From: Bimastos eiseni
Taxonomy: Eukaryota; Annelida; Clitellata; Crassiclitellata; Lumbricidae
DNA length: 64,000 bases
Assembly (NCBI GenBank): GCA_959347315.1
Contig: OY365811.1
Coordinates: forward strand, 31,982,711-32,046,710
Reading direction: 5' to 3'
Shown here: positions 33,480-44,383 of the stretch, piece after piece
How positions within the stretch are numbered: position 1 is the first letter of the stretch
Layout of the letters: every line of letters begins with the position of its first letter
Notes under the pieces: model-generated
Told to the model about the DNA's origin: nothing
Database searches by the model: none
Seen by the model: only the letters and a program-made list of their open reading frames with translations
Made by a program: the position numbers and the translations under genes

Positions 33480-34600
33480 CATGGTAAAATCTTAAAATGT
33501 CATTTCAAAAAATATTTAGCATGTGGAAAGGTGATTTCACAAGCAGTTAATCAAAGCCGTCTATTGTCGAGAAAAAAACCCAACAAATAATACAATCTGC
33601 CATTAACGTAGAAATACTTGCATGAGTGACAGCGATCAATGATAGTAGCTAGAATATTAATAACAACTCATTATCATCATCAGCATCATCATTTCATCCA
33701 AGGGCCGAAAGCCCGAAGGTGTCCATATTGCACATTTGACCGATTGTTCTCCATGCTTTTCAGTTTTGGGCTTGGCCCGTGTGACATCCGAGCCAGTGTG
33801 TTGTCATCATGTGTTTAGGATTTCTATCGTCTTTTTTCTTCACGGCCGACGTATCTGCACCCATTCGACCGACCCTCCTCGAATTAACGAGAGGTTAGGG
33901 CGAGGCTCTTGTTTCGAGGCTAGGGACTGGTTCTGCTGTTGCAATCAGAGGCGAGGTAGCGGTTTAACATCAGAATTTTCCATCTCCTAGCCCTGCTCCT
34001 CTCCCGAGGTACCAAGTGGGCAGTGGGGGCCAGGTTTGTTGTGATGGAGACCTTGATCTCGACATGCCACAACACCGTCACTAAGTAGTGCAGTTTTTCA
34101 GGAAGTTGGTGTCGCCACTCACTACCCCACTGCACCCTGGTGGAGTTGCCGCTCTTGGTCCGCGACTGCTTATTCGTCGGTGATAAACCCCGCTTATTTC
34201 GCACCTACCCTTCATACTGTAGGGCATTCCACTATCGGCCACCTGTAGACGCGCTGGGTTGCTGTACGACTCTGCAGTGTTTTGTCTCGGCATTTGCTAA
34301 CACCCAGTAATAACAACTAGTAAATTTTTTTTAATGAACTGTGGATGAAAAAGATTCTCTATGCTGATCAACGAATCCGGCAGTGAATGACATAGATGGG
34401 TGCGATCTTTTTCTGTCCTAATCATGTGAACCAATCACAGAATGTGTCCGGAACTGTTTCTGCCGGTGTACAACTTATCCTCACGCCTGCAGTCGTGCTC
34501 CTAGCCGGCATTCCGTGGATGGTGGACCGTCGTGAAATATGTCGGTAGGGCCAATCGGTCGGTGACAAGCGCGGTCCGTCATAGGACGCTTGGGTGGTGG
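33480..34600. other. Unassigned intergenic sequence
   Basis: A G/C-richer stretch at about 33700-34310 looks like repeat or former coding material, but I cannot match it to any family in the window. No intact gene is visible. Confidence 0.4.
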
Positions 34601-35190
34601 GAGAAGTTTTGGGGTGGGGGACAGTATAATGAAAAAGTTCGGGAGTGGAAAGGAGTGCGATGAGGGTGAAAGACCTGTGCGGTGCAATAGGTGATATCTG
34701 AGGCACGGGTGAAGGGAAGAAGCGAGATGTGGAAGAAGGAAGAGAGTGGTATGGAGTATGCAACATGGAAAGAACGAATGAAGGGTTGGGAATGAGCAAA
34801 GGATAATAGAGCGATAGACAATTCTGTAAGGTGCTAAATTTTGCATCTGAGTAGTGGACGGTTGGAGAGAAGAAGGAGGAAGGAATCTGAGGAACAAAAA
34901 TGGGAGATCAGAGGTGGGAAGTTTTCTATAGGAAACGAGAGAAGAAAATTTGAGTGAGTAGAGACATGATAAAACCATCGAATGAAAATGGGAAGAGCAA
35001 CGAGAGTTGAAAACGAGGAAGGATTGGTTGAGTACAAAGAGAAGGAGATGGTTAAGAAAATTAGGTGAGTAGGTCTACAGCGAGAGGAGAAATCCTGATA
35101 CAAGTACAGAGAGGTTTACAAAACATAAGGACAAAAATGGGGAGAGTAAAAAGAGGAGAACGAGAGATTATGGGGATGAGTACTATAGGG
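34600..35190 (+). repeat. Purine-rich strand-asymmetric tract
   Basis: The plus strand is dominated by G and A without a fixed repeat unit. Long minus frames rich in Ser/Phe/Leu/Pro follow from this bias and are not genes. Confidence 0.6.
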
Positions 35191-35685
35191 CATAACACGT
35201 AGCTGGTACAGATATATAGGTGATAAGAATCTGATAACCAGTGAAAAAATAATTCCACATGCGTGCGTGCATGTGGGTTTGTACATGTAGGTGTGTGCAT
35301 GTGTATAGGTCATGTAGGTGGCCATATAGGCCTATGCATGGGACGTTGTGCGTGCATGATGTAGATCGGCGTCACCTCTTTCAGGCATGGAATAAATTAT
35401 CTGTTCCGAAAGAAGCGATGTTGCCCGGTTCAAAGGCCAGCAACGTAGGTCAAACAAGACAGAGTGTCCGTCCGTCTGTGTGTATACGAAGAACATCTGC
35501 TTCATAGAATCACAGTATGAATCTTTTATGATTGAGTTTACGATATATGACAGACTGTGCCGAATGGTAACTCAAACGGATCCCAAAAAAGTTATTTGCT
35601 CGGTTCCATGTGAGATAATTCAAAGGAAATTCATACGGATTTTATGATGAGAGCAATGTTTACAATTTCCAGTCATCAGCGACAT
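35190..35685. other. Unassigned intergenic sequence
   Basis: A short CATGTGTG-like run at 35255-35320, then unique sequence without recognisable coding signal. Confidence 0.4.
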
Positions 35686-35689
35686 CTTT

Positions 35690-35765
35690 CGGCGTTGACG
35701 TCCCCCTCCTCCTTCGTCCAGACTAGAGAGTAGTAGAGACTGGCGCTACCTGTTTTAAAGTGACG
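35690..35765 (-). repeat. AGTCCCAAGCCTGGA-family copy, diverged
   Basis: The reverse complement keeps GGTAGCGCCAGTCTC, then TAGTCTGGACGAAGGAGGAG (GGGGACG). Confidence 0.5.
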
Positions 35766-35944
35766 AAGTTTACGAGGTCATACTCTGTAGTAATAATAAT
35801 GACGTAATTTCAACGGATTCTCTGATGCAAAGCACAAAGTGGCAGTAAAAATAATTTGCGTTTAATTCCAAACTGACAAACCCGAGTATGATTACAGGCA
35901 CAGTATGAACGAATGATGATAGGTTGTTACAGAAGTCGAATTTA

Positions 35945-36117
35945 ACCGTCGGCAGCCACGCAGGGCGCCCATTACGCTATACATCCAATTTTTGACAGAC
36001 GCCGCCGCCTAGCGAAAGAAGGTAAGAAGTCAACCTTAGGGGGGATACGGGTCTCAAACTCGGTTCCTAAGCTCCGAGTCCCAGTGTGTTCACCACTACT
36101 CTACGACCAGACGCGCT
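35945..36117 (-). mobile_element. tRNA-derived SINE, second family
   Basis: On the minus strand GTAGAGTAGTGGTGAAC resembles an A box and GAGTTTGAGACCCG a B box, with a body ending in ATGGGCGCCCTGCGTGG. It is related to 13868-13975. Confidence 0.5.
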
Positions 36118-36456
36118 CACTTGCTCACTCCCTTTGCACCCTTCATCACTCGTTCACCGACTGACTGACTAGCTTTGCTCACTCAACGACTCACTTACTT
36201 ACTCACTTACTCACTGACTTCGCTCATTCAGTCTGTGTGAACAACTGGGAGACCGACGTCTACCTTGTACTTAGAGCATCATATACACGTCCGTCGCCTA
36301 CACTTTCAGCACCAGCACCAGCAGCAGCAGCGACAGCAAACAATACTCAAGGGTTTATTAATGATGTCAACCGCTCAACATAATAGACTTATACATCATC
36401 TCATGTAATATATAGATTTATACATTTATCCCATATGTATATTTAATAATATATAT

Positions 36457-36590
36457 ATCATCTCAAGTATACATCATCTCAAGTATATATCATCTCAAGT
36501 ATATATCATCTCAAGTATATATCATCTGAAGTAGATATCATTTCAAGTATATATCATCTCAAGTATATATCATCTCAAGTATATAAGATG
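36457..36590 (+). repeat. 16-bp ATCATCTCAAGTATAT tandem repeat
   Basis: About eight copies with single changes (CTGAAGTAGA, TTTCAAG). Confidence 0.9.
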
Positions 36591-37467
36591 ATACATATGT
36601 ATGTACGTCTCTTACCTAGAACATTCCAATATTATTTCTCACTAGGCTCTTATATTCATTCCCACGTTACTAGAGGTTCCTCCGGCTATCGAGTTTTGGT
36701 TTCTAGAACTAATACACGAAAATTCTCTATTAAGTCCACTGGCCCGCTTGTTTGGAATGCTCTTCCTGCTGCAGTTAGAAACTCTCCTAGTTATAATTCG
36801 TTTAAGAGCGCTCTTGAACTCTTTCTCTTAAACTCCTCCTCTTTAGATCATCTTTTCAGAGCAGGGCACTGAGTCTATGATTCCAAACCCACTGATTCCA
36901 ATAAAATAGCGTTTATCAATTAAATATGAGATTATCTACACATATTATCTGGTTTTATTTTCTCGCATTTGTAACTGTTTGTCACATTGTTTTTGGCGTA
37001 TTATTAAAAATGTGGTGATGAGGATTGAGAGAGGGACAGGAACTCTTTAGTTTAAGATTAGTTATGGTTTCATTTATCTTCTTTTAAAATCCTGTTTATT
37101 GTATTTTAATAGTTTTATTGTTTCATCTGTAAGCATTGTCAAATTCAAGGGTCTTTTGCATACAATGTATCACCTGACGAACAGATTGGGTAATTCGGTT
37201 ATTTTTAAAAATATTTTGCTATCTGCTTATTCCAGTACCTTTCATCTCAACTCGCCCTCTTCGTACTTTTGTTGTACAGAGACATTAGGGGTTCCTTTTA
37301 GCGGGGTTTAATCCCCTTTGGAACTCCTGTTGACCATCTTTATTTTCAATTGTATAATTTTATTGTTGGCTTCAATTGAATTAATTTCTATTTATTTGAC
37401 AATGTACTTCTGTTTGCTAATTTTTGTCAATGTGGCACGATGGTTTCAATAAATTTGATTTGATTTT
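36591..37467 (+). mobile_element. Non-LTR retrotransposon 3' end
   Basis: Residues encoded at 36591-36872 end with the RT C-terminal pattern (RTNTRKFSIKSTGPLVWNAL, then P-AAVRNSPSYNSFK and an LLN motif) typical of CR1/L2/jockey-like LINEs. An untranslated region of about 590 bp follows, ending TTCAATAAATTTGATTTGAT, i.e. a short-repeat LINE tail. The 5' part is missing. It is on the plus strand next to the 16-bp repeat. Confidence 0.75.
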
Positions 37468-37469
37468 AT

Positions 37470-38500
37470 GTAAAACATAGATACTTATAGTGTTGTTTTT
37501 ATTATACATACTTATATAGTGATAATCGACAGCCGTATATATATATATAAATGATTAATATATATATATATTATGTATCTGCAGTATGGGCAATGGAGTG
37601 CATTCTCTTTACTAGATTAATTCGTCACTATTATATATAGTATTATAGTTTAATATATGTGTTACAGAACGGTATTTATTCTCTGTCCATGGAGTATGTG
37701 CAATGGTTTATAAAATGCGAAAGATACATATAGTGATACACCCCATTATATGGAAAATAAATGGTAGTTATAGCCATCTATTTATTATATATAGGGCTAC
37801 ATAATAATATATATCAATATAAAAATATAGGCCTAATACTATAATAATATATGATAAATAGGCCACATATCCTATAAGCTTTTAATATAGGCCTATATCA
37901 TTGGAACAATCTTGAAACAATCGAAGTCTATGACCTACGTCTACACTTGTAACCATACCTATTCTTAGCTTGCAACAGTCAGTGTGAGGCGTCTTGTGAA
38001 GAACGATTGCTGACTGTTGTTTTGAGTACTTTCCAGTCAAATATTTTGTGTAGCGCTTTAATAATTATTATATTATGAATATGTTATCTAGTAAATGGCA
38101 TTCTTGCTCAGAGCTTTCGAATGCAAAGGCGCTTTACATACAAAGCTTTTAGAATAGTTACGGTAATAGAACGGAAATTAATGAATGAAACAGTAAAAAA
38201 ACAAGATAAATGAAGCCTATAGCTTACGCATGCATCCATGCCAAGATTATTACTAACCAAAATACAGTTAAGTCAATTTAATTACTGTTAATCCAATTAA
38301 ACCAAGACAGAATGATAACTTAAGTCACAAGGCAACTAGACCTAAGTCATAGGACTAATCAAACAAAATTCAAGTCAGAAATTAAGTCAGAATCTGCTAA
38401 AAAATTAATCAGAATCATTAGAAATTAAGTGAAAATTCACAACACAACTGAAGTAGTCAGATATGTTAAGTTGGAAGTGGCTGTGAGCTCACATCGGAAC
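37470..38500. other. AT-rich intergenic sequence
   Basis: Many TATATA words and short TAGGCCTA words; nothing coding recognised. Confidence 0.5.
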
Positions 38501-38504
38501 CAGA

Positions 38505-38720
38505 GTCGTGTGGTCTCGAGACAGTGTCTCGGTCTCGAGACGTCTCGAGTTTTTTACTGTCCCGGTCTCGGTCTTGGAAGCGGCGGGAAGCTTGCTGTCT
38601 CGGTCTCGGTCTCGCGGTAGTGTCTCGAATTTTTAGAAACTGCCTTGAAGTGAAAGTCTTGTTCGAGACAAGAGCAAGCGGTCTCGATAAGTTTCGCGTT
38701 AACAGTCTTAAAATCTTGCG
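38505..38720 (+). repeat. TCTCGGTCTCG repeat, left block
   Basis: Clusters of GTCTCGGTCTCGAGAC and TCTCGGTCTTGG words. A matching block is at 39805-39895. Confidence 0.65.
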
Positions 38721-39227
38721 CTAGCAACTGAAACCGGAATCTACGAGAAACGGTCATTCTGGTTAACGCGCGAGTCATATGAAACTGTAATCAATTCAAT
38801 TAACTTAAAGTGGAAAAATGCCTGAGAGAGAACTTGACATTGTGAAGTTTGCGTTTACGCAGTTTGAAGTTATTGACAAACAATAGCAAATCCACCATAA
38901 CCGAAACGATCGGAACAACTTCGAGTTTCTCAGGGTGAGTAAGGATATGCGCAAATTTATAAATTCGTTTGGTATTATTTTAGTATTGAATTTGCTTGTT
39001 TAAATTTAAATCGTCTAGAAGATTTCAGACGTGTCTAAAAATGCTTTCTTTATGCTATTCGAATGGTAGGCCGACGAAAAGATATCGGAAAAGATAAAAC
39101 GCGGCAATATAAAACTGTCTTGGGAATTGGTATTAGGCTACACACATTATAAGTTTCAAATTGAAATTAATGAATATTATTCCCGAAAACCGATACAATA
39201 GTATTTTACAGCCTTTTATATAAGACA

Positions 39228-39800
39228 AGCTAGGGGTAGTACCCGGCGTTCGCCCGGGTTGAGACAGGCTTTTGGCCATGGAGAGGATAAGGACGGTGGC
39301 CGCGGGCTACACCAACCCATCTACTGGGTGTCGGAGGTTTTCCCCGAGCAAACGGCGAAGGCTTCGAGTGAGTAGGGCTAAATGTGTGCAAATGACTACA
39401 TACCAACCTGAGCGTTCATTCCCCGAGCGAACGGTGAATTTTTAGAGTCAATAGCTGTAAAAGTGTCCAAATGCGTAGAAAGTACAAACCCATCTGACCG
39501 ATTGTGCAAACGTATATCTACCGAAAAAAGGCGTGGCAGAGAGATATCACTTGCAGGTGTTTCGGCGATACGTACGCTCCTGGCGACTGAGATGGAAACT
39601 TTCCTTGGGAGTCATGAGAGAGGTTTTTGGCTCTGGAGACCGTGAATACGGCATCCGGTTCCACGAACTCCTCGACTGCGTGTGCCAGGTATTCCCGAGC
39701 GAATCGTCAAGGTTTCGAGTGAGTAACTCTAAGACTGTGCAAATGCATAGCCTGACAAAGACACACAGACAGTAAACTCTCTATATTTATATAGATCACT
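39228..39800 (+). repeat. Dispersed ACTAGCTGGGG-family element, nested copies
   Basis: Starts AAGCTAGGGGTAGTACCCGG (CGTTCGCCCGGG), then TTGAGACAGGCTTTTGG, CCCCGAGCAAACGGCGAAGG and GTGTGCAAATG. A second partial copy follows, and the element ends AAAGACACACAGACAG near TATATTTATATAGATC. It sits between the two TCTCGG blocks. Confidence 0.7.
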
Positions 39801-39804
39801 TGTA

Positions 39805-39895
39805 TTTTACTGTCTCGTACTGTCTTGAACCTAGTGTCTCGGTCTCGGTCTTGGTACCTCACTGTCTCGGTTTCGTCTTGGTGTTGAAGTTTCAA
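39805..39895 (+). repeat. TCTCGGTCTCG repeat, right block
   Basis: CTGTCTCGTACTGTCTTGAA and GTGTCTCGGTCTCGGTCTTG repeat the words of the left block. Confidence 0.65.
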
Positions 39896-39960
39896 GTCTT
39901 ACATACAAAACTCATCGGAAATAACAAAACTGTTGAAGGTTTTTCGTCGTTCAACACTGA

Positions 39961-40325
39961 TGCACGCAACTAGCAGAGCCTAACAGATTGCACCGTTCGT
40001 GTCGGAATTGTCCCCTATTCGTGATTCGTGTCAACCAGCCGGTCCAGACCAAATCTCCAACTGATTCATGAATTTCTTGTCTGTGGGTCGTAGAGATGGA
40101 AGGGGTAGGCGTCCGCCTCGAGGCATCGGGTTTCGCTGCTTGACACTCCGTTGATATTTGCATATTCCTCGGTGTCTGTATTGAGGCCGTATACTTCAGG
40201 CGAAGCCCATTGAGGTCTCCTTTCTCAGGTTTCAGGTAGACGCTTCCATCCGTAGTCCTCCTACGCCTCTGCTGTCGATCGGTGACTTTTATATAGCGCC
40301 ATCGTCGCGAGTGTCGCGTGTCACA
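39961..40325 (-). repeat. 3' LTR
   Basis: Starts TGTGACACGCGACACTCGCG and has the same TATATAAAA box as the 5' copy. Its downstream end is not certain; a terminal CA at 39961 is plausible, giving about 365 bp. I cannot find a matching target duplication at the two ends. Confidence 0.6.
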
Positions 40326-40342
40326 TTCCCTCCAACCTTTAG
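40326..40342 (-). other. Polypurine tract before 3' LTR
   Basis: AAAGGTTGGAGGGAA is followed immediately by TGTGACACGCG, the LTR start. It primes plus-strand DNA in intact elements. Confidence 0.7.
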
Positions 40343-40489
40343 ATAAAATGTCATCGGCGTTCTTCCTTCGTTGTTCGTTCCTTCCGTTCATCGTCAGCTC
40401 GTCAAGCAGATAAAAATTGAAAACACAGTGATTACTGTACAATATGTACAATGCAATCCTAAGGTCTCGGATCCCGTTACGAATGGTCC

Positions 40490-40886
40490 AATAGGCTACT
40501 ATTCCTCGGCTTCAAGGTGCGAGACAGGTGGTCCGCAACAATAATTTTTGGATCCTGGCCTTGGCGTCGAAACAGCTGATGCATTTTGCCCTACCTACTT
40601 TCTGTAGAACGTCATTGACGTCGGGCGTCAGATAGCAGTCCCCTTCAGAGTAGGCATTCACGTGTCTATAATCGATCGCCAGTCTTACCCCGCCCCCTTA
40701 TCCTTGGTGTCCCTTCAAGACGCATAAGACAGGGCTTGCCATAGCGCTTGTTGAATCAGTTATTATCCCCTGATCTAACATCTCTTTGATCTGCCGAGCG
40801 ACCTCGGCGCGCAGCAATTCTGGCACGCTGTACGTTTCGGAGTGAAACCGGGCTTTATCTTGAATGTATGCCGTTCTAATGTACAT
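40490..40886 (-). pseudogene. Reverse transcriptase start and RNase H end, internally deleted
   Basis: A shifted frame reads EVARQIKEMLDQGIITDSTS and ASPVLCVLKG. Another reads DYRHVNAYSEGD and CISCFDAKA, the region leading to the first RT aspartate. Directly after it the sequence jumps to IIVADHLSR, normally at the end of RNase H. The YxDD palm motif and the body of RNase H are missing. Confidence 0.78.
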
Positions 40887-41614
40887 AAACCCGGCTTCTC
40901 AGAAAACACATCTGCATATCTGTTTATTAGCTTTAGGAGTTGACTCCTCTCAGCGTCCGACAAGTGAACAGTTCGTCCTTCTTCAACTAAGGTGCTTGGT
41001 CGAGGTGCGACGCCTTCTGATGGGTCGATCACCTCAATTGACCCGAAATCACTGTCGTGATCATAAACAATGGAACAATTGTTTACAATGGCTTGCAGAA
41101 GTCTCTCGTTGAATTGACACATTTTGTTGGCGTGTAAGTGTCTCCGCTTACCTTCAATTTCGACAATGTACGAATATGGGGACTTCGCTTGGGTTACTAC
41201 GCCTGGACCCTGCCAGCGATTATACAGCTTGGCGTTCTTGGAGTCTGAAGCTAACACAATCACCTTGTCTCCCACTGCGTAGCGCCTATCTAGACTTCGT
41301 AAGTTGCAATTCTCTACGTAGCGTCTCTGTTCTAGGGTCGAATAATACTCTGCATACAGAGCAGTCATCTCTAAACTGGATTTCAACTGTTGAAGATATT
41401 CTTCTGGGGATTTTCCAATGCTGAATGGTAATTCTCGCTGCCCCGCCCATGACTCATTCAACATGCTGAGGGGTCCCTTGGGCAATGTTCCATAGACAAA
41501 TGTAAATGGACTGACGTGAGTTGTCGCTGATGGACGTTCCATTAGACTCCATAATACGAAGGGTAGCAACTTATGCCAACCAAGTGGATCATCTTGGCAT
41601 AATTTGTAAATCAT
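40775..41614 (-). pseudogene. Integrase C-terminal fused in frame to RT N-terminal segment
   Basis: A single frame of 279 codons. The first half has WHKLLPFVLWSLMERPSATT, an SPF-FVYGT motif and the GPY/F-like segment (GDKVIVL, then NRWQGPGVV). The second half has the RT lead-in NRYADVFSEKPGLCTLERHT. Having both in one frame fixes the domain order. Confidence 0.82.
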
Positions 41615-41640
41615 CCCCTTTAAGCTCGCATTGGCCCTCT

Positions 41641-42060
41641 CTACCGTCCCGCTGACCTCACGATGGCCAGGGTATGGAACCTCGGCGTATATCCTAGACG
41701 TGTTAAAAATTCTTGAGTTAGCTTACTCGTAAAATTCGTATCACAATCTGTGCAAATTACCTGTGGCACAGAGAAGGTCATGAACATTTGCAAAACCGCG
41801 CGATCATAGAGCGAAGCGGATGTGCCATCGGCCATCTTGAAAACCGATCGAAAATCACTAAGGCATTATTGTATTCAAGCTTAGGAATCGTCCAACTGGA
41901 TAAATGGGCCTATACAATCGGCATTTACAACGGACCATGGAATTTCGTCATTGCGAGGGATAGACTGAATTGGAATGCGCTGATTAGTCTTCAGAGGCGC
42001 CCTCAACTGACAGATTGGGCAAGACGCACAATAATCTAGAATTAGATTGTCCATATTCGA
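41641..42060 (-). pseudogene. Integrase zinc-finger end and catalytic core remnant
   Basis: Shows YCASCPICQ (the CC half of HHCC), then NADCIGPF with the first catalytic Asp, LVIFDRFSRW, and CTDCDTNFTSKL with the second Asp. Interrupted by frameshifts. Confidence 0.78.
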
Positions 42061-42121
42061 AAACCAGAAGCTGAGGCGACTCCGATCCTTAGTGGACTTG
42101 AAGGCCTGAGAATGGCGCGTC

Positions 42122-43058
42122 GTGTGCCATTTTGAGAACGATTTCTACCCGTTTGACTGGAAGACAGAGTTGCTTTACCTTATGGCCAACGATGGTGTCA
42201 CGATGATACAACAGTCCATGTTCAACAAAAGAAGTCCTCGTTGGGCTAAATCAAAGGGTTCCTTCAGTGAAGAGCACTTCTGTTGTTCTAGTCTTAGGGT
42301 GTCGGCATCTGCTGTTCTCATGCCTAAGTCCGTAGGCACCTCTTCAACGTCCAAAAAGTCTGTCTTTTGTCTTTCAAAAATAGATTTTTATTTATCCAGA
42401 GAGAGTGGAGTGGCCATCCTGCTAACCCCCGGATCCTCCTCTCTCTCTTCCCCAGCAAAGAACTCTTCCCCGATCAGTCGATCAGGAAAGTAATCATCTG
42501 AATTGGTCGGGGAGTTTGCTTGTCAGTTTGACCGTCCGTCTGTCTGTCAGGTCACCATTGACCGCTAATACTGTGTAGTTAATAGCGTCCTTCAGCGAAT
42601 TGCTTATTTGAGGAATCAAAATTAATTCTTCTGGTAAGTCTGGAACAACAGCGAGCCATACTCTTACACTGGGTACGATGTTGACCAACCTCTGTGATTC
42701 GTGGACATCCGGTTTTAACTTCAAACGGATGACGTCACAGACCTGGGAAATTCTCTGTACACCCGTAATTTTGACCTGTTTGTATATTGGGGCCTTGCGG
42801 GGATTCTACCAATGACTTTCTCACGCATGCCATCTGTGATTCAGAGTCTTCAAGCGCGTTTACGCTCATTAAATTTTCGATTCGTACCTTAACGTATGAC
42901 CTAATGTATAATTCGTCTGCGTCTACGTAGGTGTTTTGACTCTCAACTGTAGTGTCTTGTGAGATTTTCAATACCCCTTCACCCACTACCTTACTGATGC
43001 AGGCGTTACTCTGCAATGGGGCGACGCTTTCACTTCCGGTGTCACCAGACGCACACAC
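42122..43058 (-). pseudogene. Retrotransposon region between gag and integrase core
   Basis: Several short frames. No clear retropepsin D-S/T-G active site is visible. The downstream end carries the histidine half of an integrase HHCC finger (H-DTRH near 42120). Confidence 0.45.
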
Positions 43059-43089
43059 GTTGATGTGTACTGGCTTCCGGCTAGCGGTT

Positions 43090-43150
43090 TTATTCTGCGG
43101 GCAGTCACGTGCCCTGTGGAGTCCAGAAGTGCAAATACAGCACAGGCCTT
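43090..43150 (-). pseudogene. Gag CCHC zinc knuckle
   Basis: The minus strand reads CCICTSGLHRARDCPQ, fitting C-x2-C-x4-H-x4-C. It lies just downstream of the capsid segment, as expected for nucleocapsid. Confidence 0.72.
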
Positions 43151-43340
43151 TCTGTTTGGCCTCTTCTGCTGACGACTTAACATCTGACCCCCCTTTGTAC
43201 TGAGTGCCTGTCTTTCACGTACGCGTGGCGTTGACACTGGCTTCATGACTAGTGCTACCGTAACCCTTGGGTGCTTCATAACCCCGGTGGTGAGCGGCTA
43301 GATATGTGTCAATAGACCCCGCCAATTCGGCATGCAACAG

Positions 43341-44065
43341 CTACTTGCCTTTCTCTTCAGCTAATACGCAGTCTAAACAACTGCTGGGCAACAGGTCTTT
43401 GATCCTATCTGCCACTAGCAAGCTAATCGTCTTTTCAAACGATTCATCTACCAGTCTGCTTCGCGGATAGTACATCAGGGCGCTATTTAGTCTTGATGCC
43501 CACGAGGAGTATGTTTCATCGTTAGATTTCTTCATGTCTAAGAATTTAGCTCTCAATTGGTCGAAACTTAGTCGATATTCACGTAGAATGCATTCTTTTA
43601 AACGTGTATAATCAGAGAGGTCTTCTTCAGAGAGACGCGAGACCAAGGCCTTCGCCTTCTCGCTTAGATTAGCCAGTAAGATCTTAGGCTGTAGGTCGGG
43701 TTCAATGGCACAAGAGTTGAATAAGCGTTCAGTAGTATCAATAAAACAGGGCAGATCAGCTGATTCTGCGGGAAATCTAGGTAGCATTCCCCTTAGAGAG
43801 TCGTTGCAAGTTTATACTCTCGTCATGAATGACTTCTGTGATGCTCCCGTTTCCTTATCTTCTAACTGTCCTTCTCATTCCCTTCTCCTTCCCTTCTCCA
43901 CTGCATACTCTCCTCCTGCGCTCTCCTCCTCTCTCTTCTGTATTCACGTTCCTCTTCATAGTCTTTCTCCTCCCTTTGTTGTCTTCTGATCCTCTCTTCC
44001 TCCTCTCTGTGTTGTCTTCTGATCCTCTCCTCCTCCTCTAGGTGTCGGGTTTCGCTGCTTGACAC
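43341..44065 (-). pseudogene. Retrotransposon gag remnant
   Basis: 44065-43862 encodes an Arg/Glu-rich coiled coil. 43787-43341 encodes a capsid-like segment with the pattern YTRLKECILREY and a downstream helix W-ASRLNSAL, similar to gag of other gypsy elements. The two frames are separated by a shift. Confidence 0.75.
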
Positions 44066-44244
44066 TCCGTTGATATTTGCATATTCCTTAGTGTCTGTAT
44101 TGAGGCCGTTTGCTTCAGGCGTAGCCCATTGAGGTCTTCTTTCTCAGGTTTCAGATAGACACTTCCATCCGTAGTCCTTCTACGCCTCTGCTGTCCATCG
44201 ATGATTTTTATATAGCGCCATCGTCCCGAGTGTCGCGCGTCACA
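44043..44244 (-). repeat. 5' LTR (partial)
   Basis: Begins TGTGACGCGCGACACTCGGG and contains a TATATAAAA box. It matches the 3' copy in the same orientation until GAAACCCGA. Past that point it joins directly to gag with no visible primer binding site, so the 3' part of this LTR was probably lost. Confidence 0.7.
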
Positions 44245-44309
44245 GTGGCAGACACATACCTACCCACACACAGTGTCACACACTTGCACCCACATACACA
44301 CATCGTGAC

Positions 44310-44345
44310 ACCCGCGCGCGCACACACACACACACCTACATACAC

Positions 44346-44382
<37 letters not shown>

Positions 44383-44383
44383 G
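44310..44383 (+). repeat. AC microsatellite
   Basis: CACACA run beside the LTR element. Confidence 0.93.

Larger units (their letters stand above)
39961..44244 (-). mobile_element. Degraded Ty3/gypsy-type LTR retrotransposon, INT before RT
   Basis: Minus-strand element bounded by similar ends at 40130-40325 and 44043-44244. Going downstream it shows gag (coiled coil, capsid, CCHC knuckle), a diverged region where protease should be, integrase (HHCC, catalytic core, C-terminal), the start of reverse transcriptase, a short RNase H end, a polypurine tract and the 3' LTR. Integrase C-terminal and RT N-terminal segments lie in one frame, so the order is INT then RT, as in the Gmr1-like group of gypsy elements. 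Frames are broken by stops and shifts, and most of RT/RNase H is deleted. It is not functional. Confidence 0.85.
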
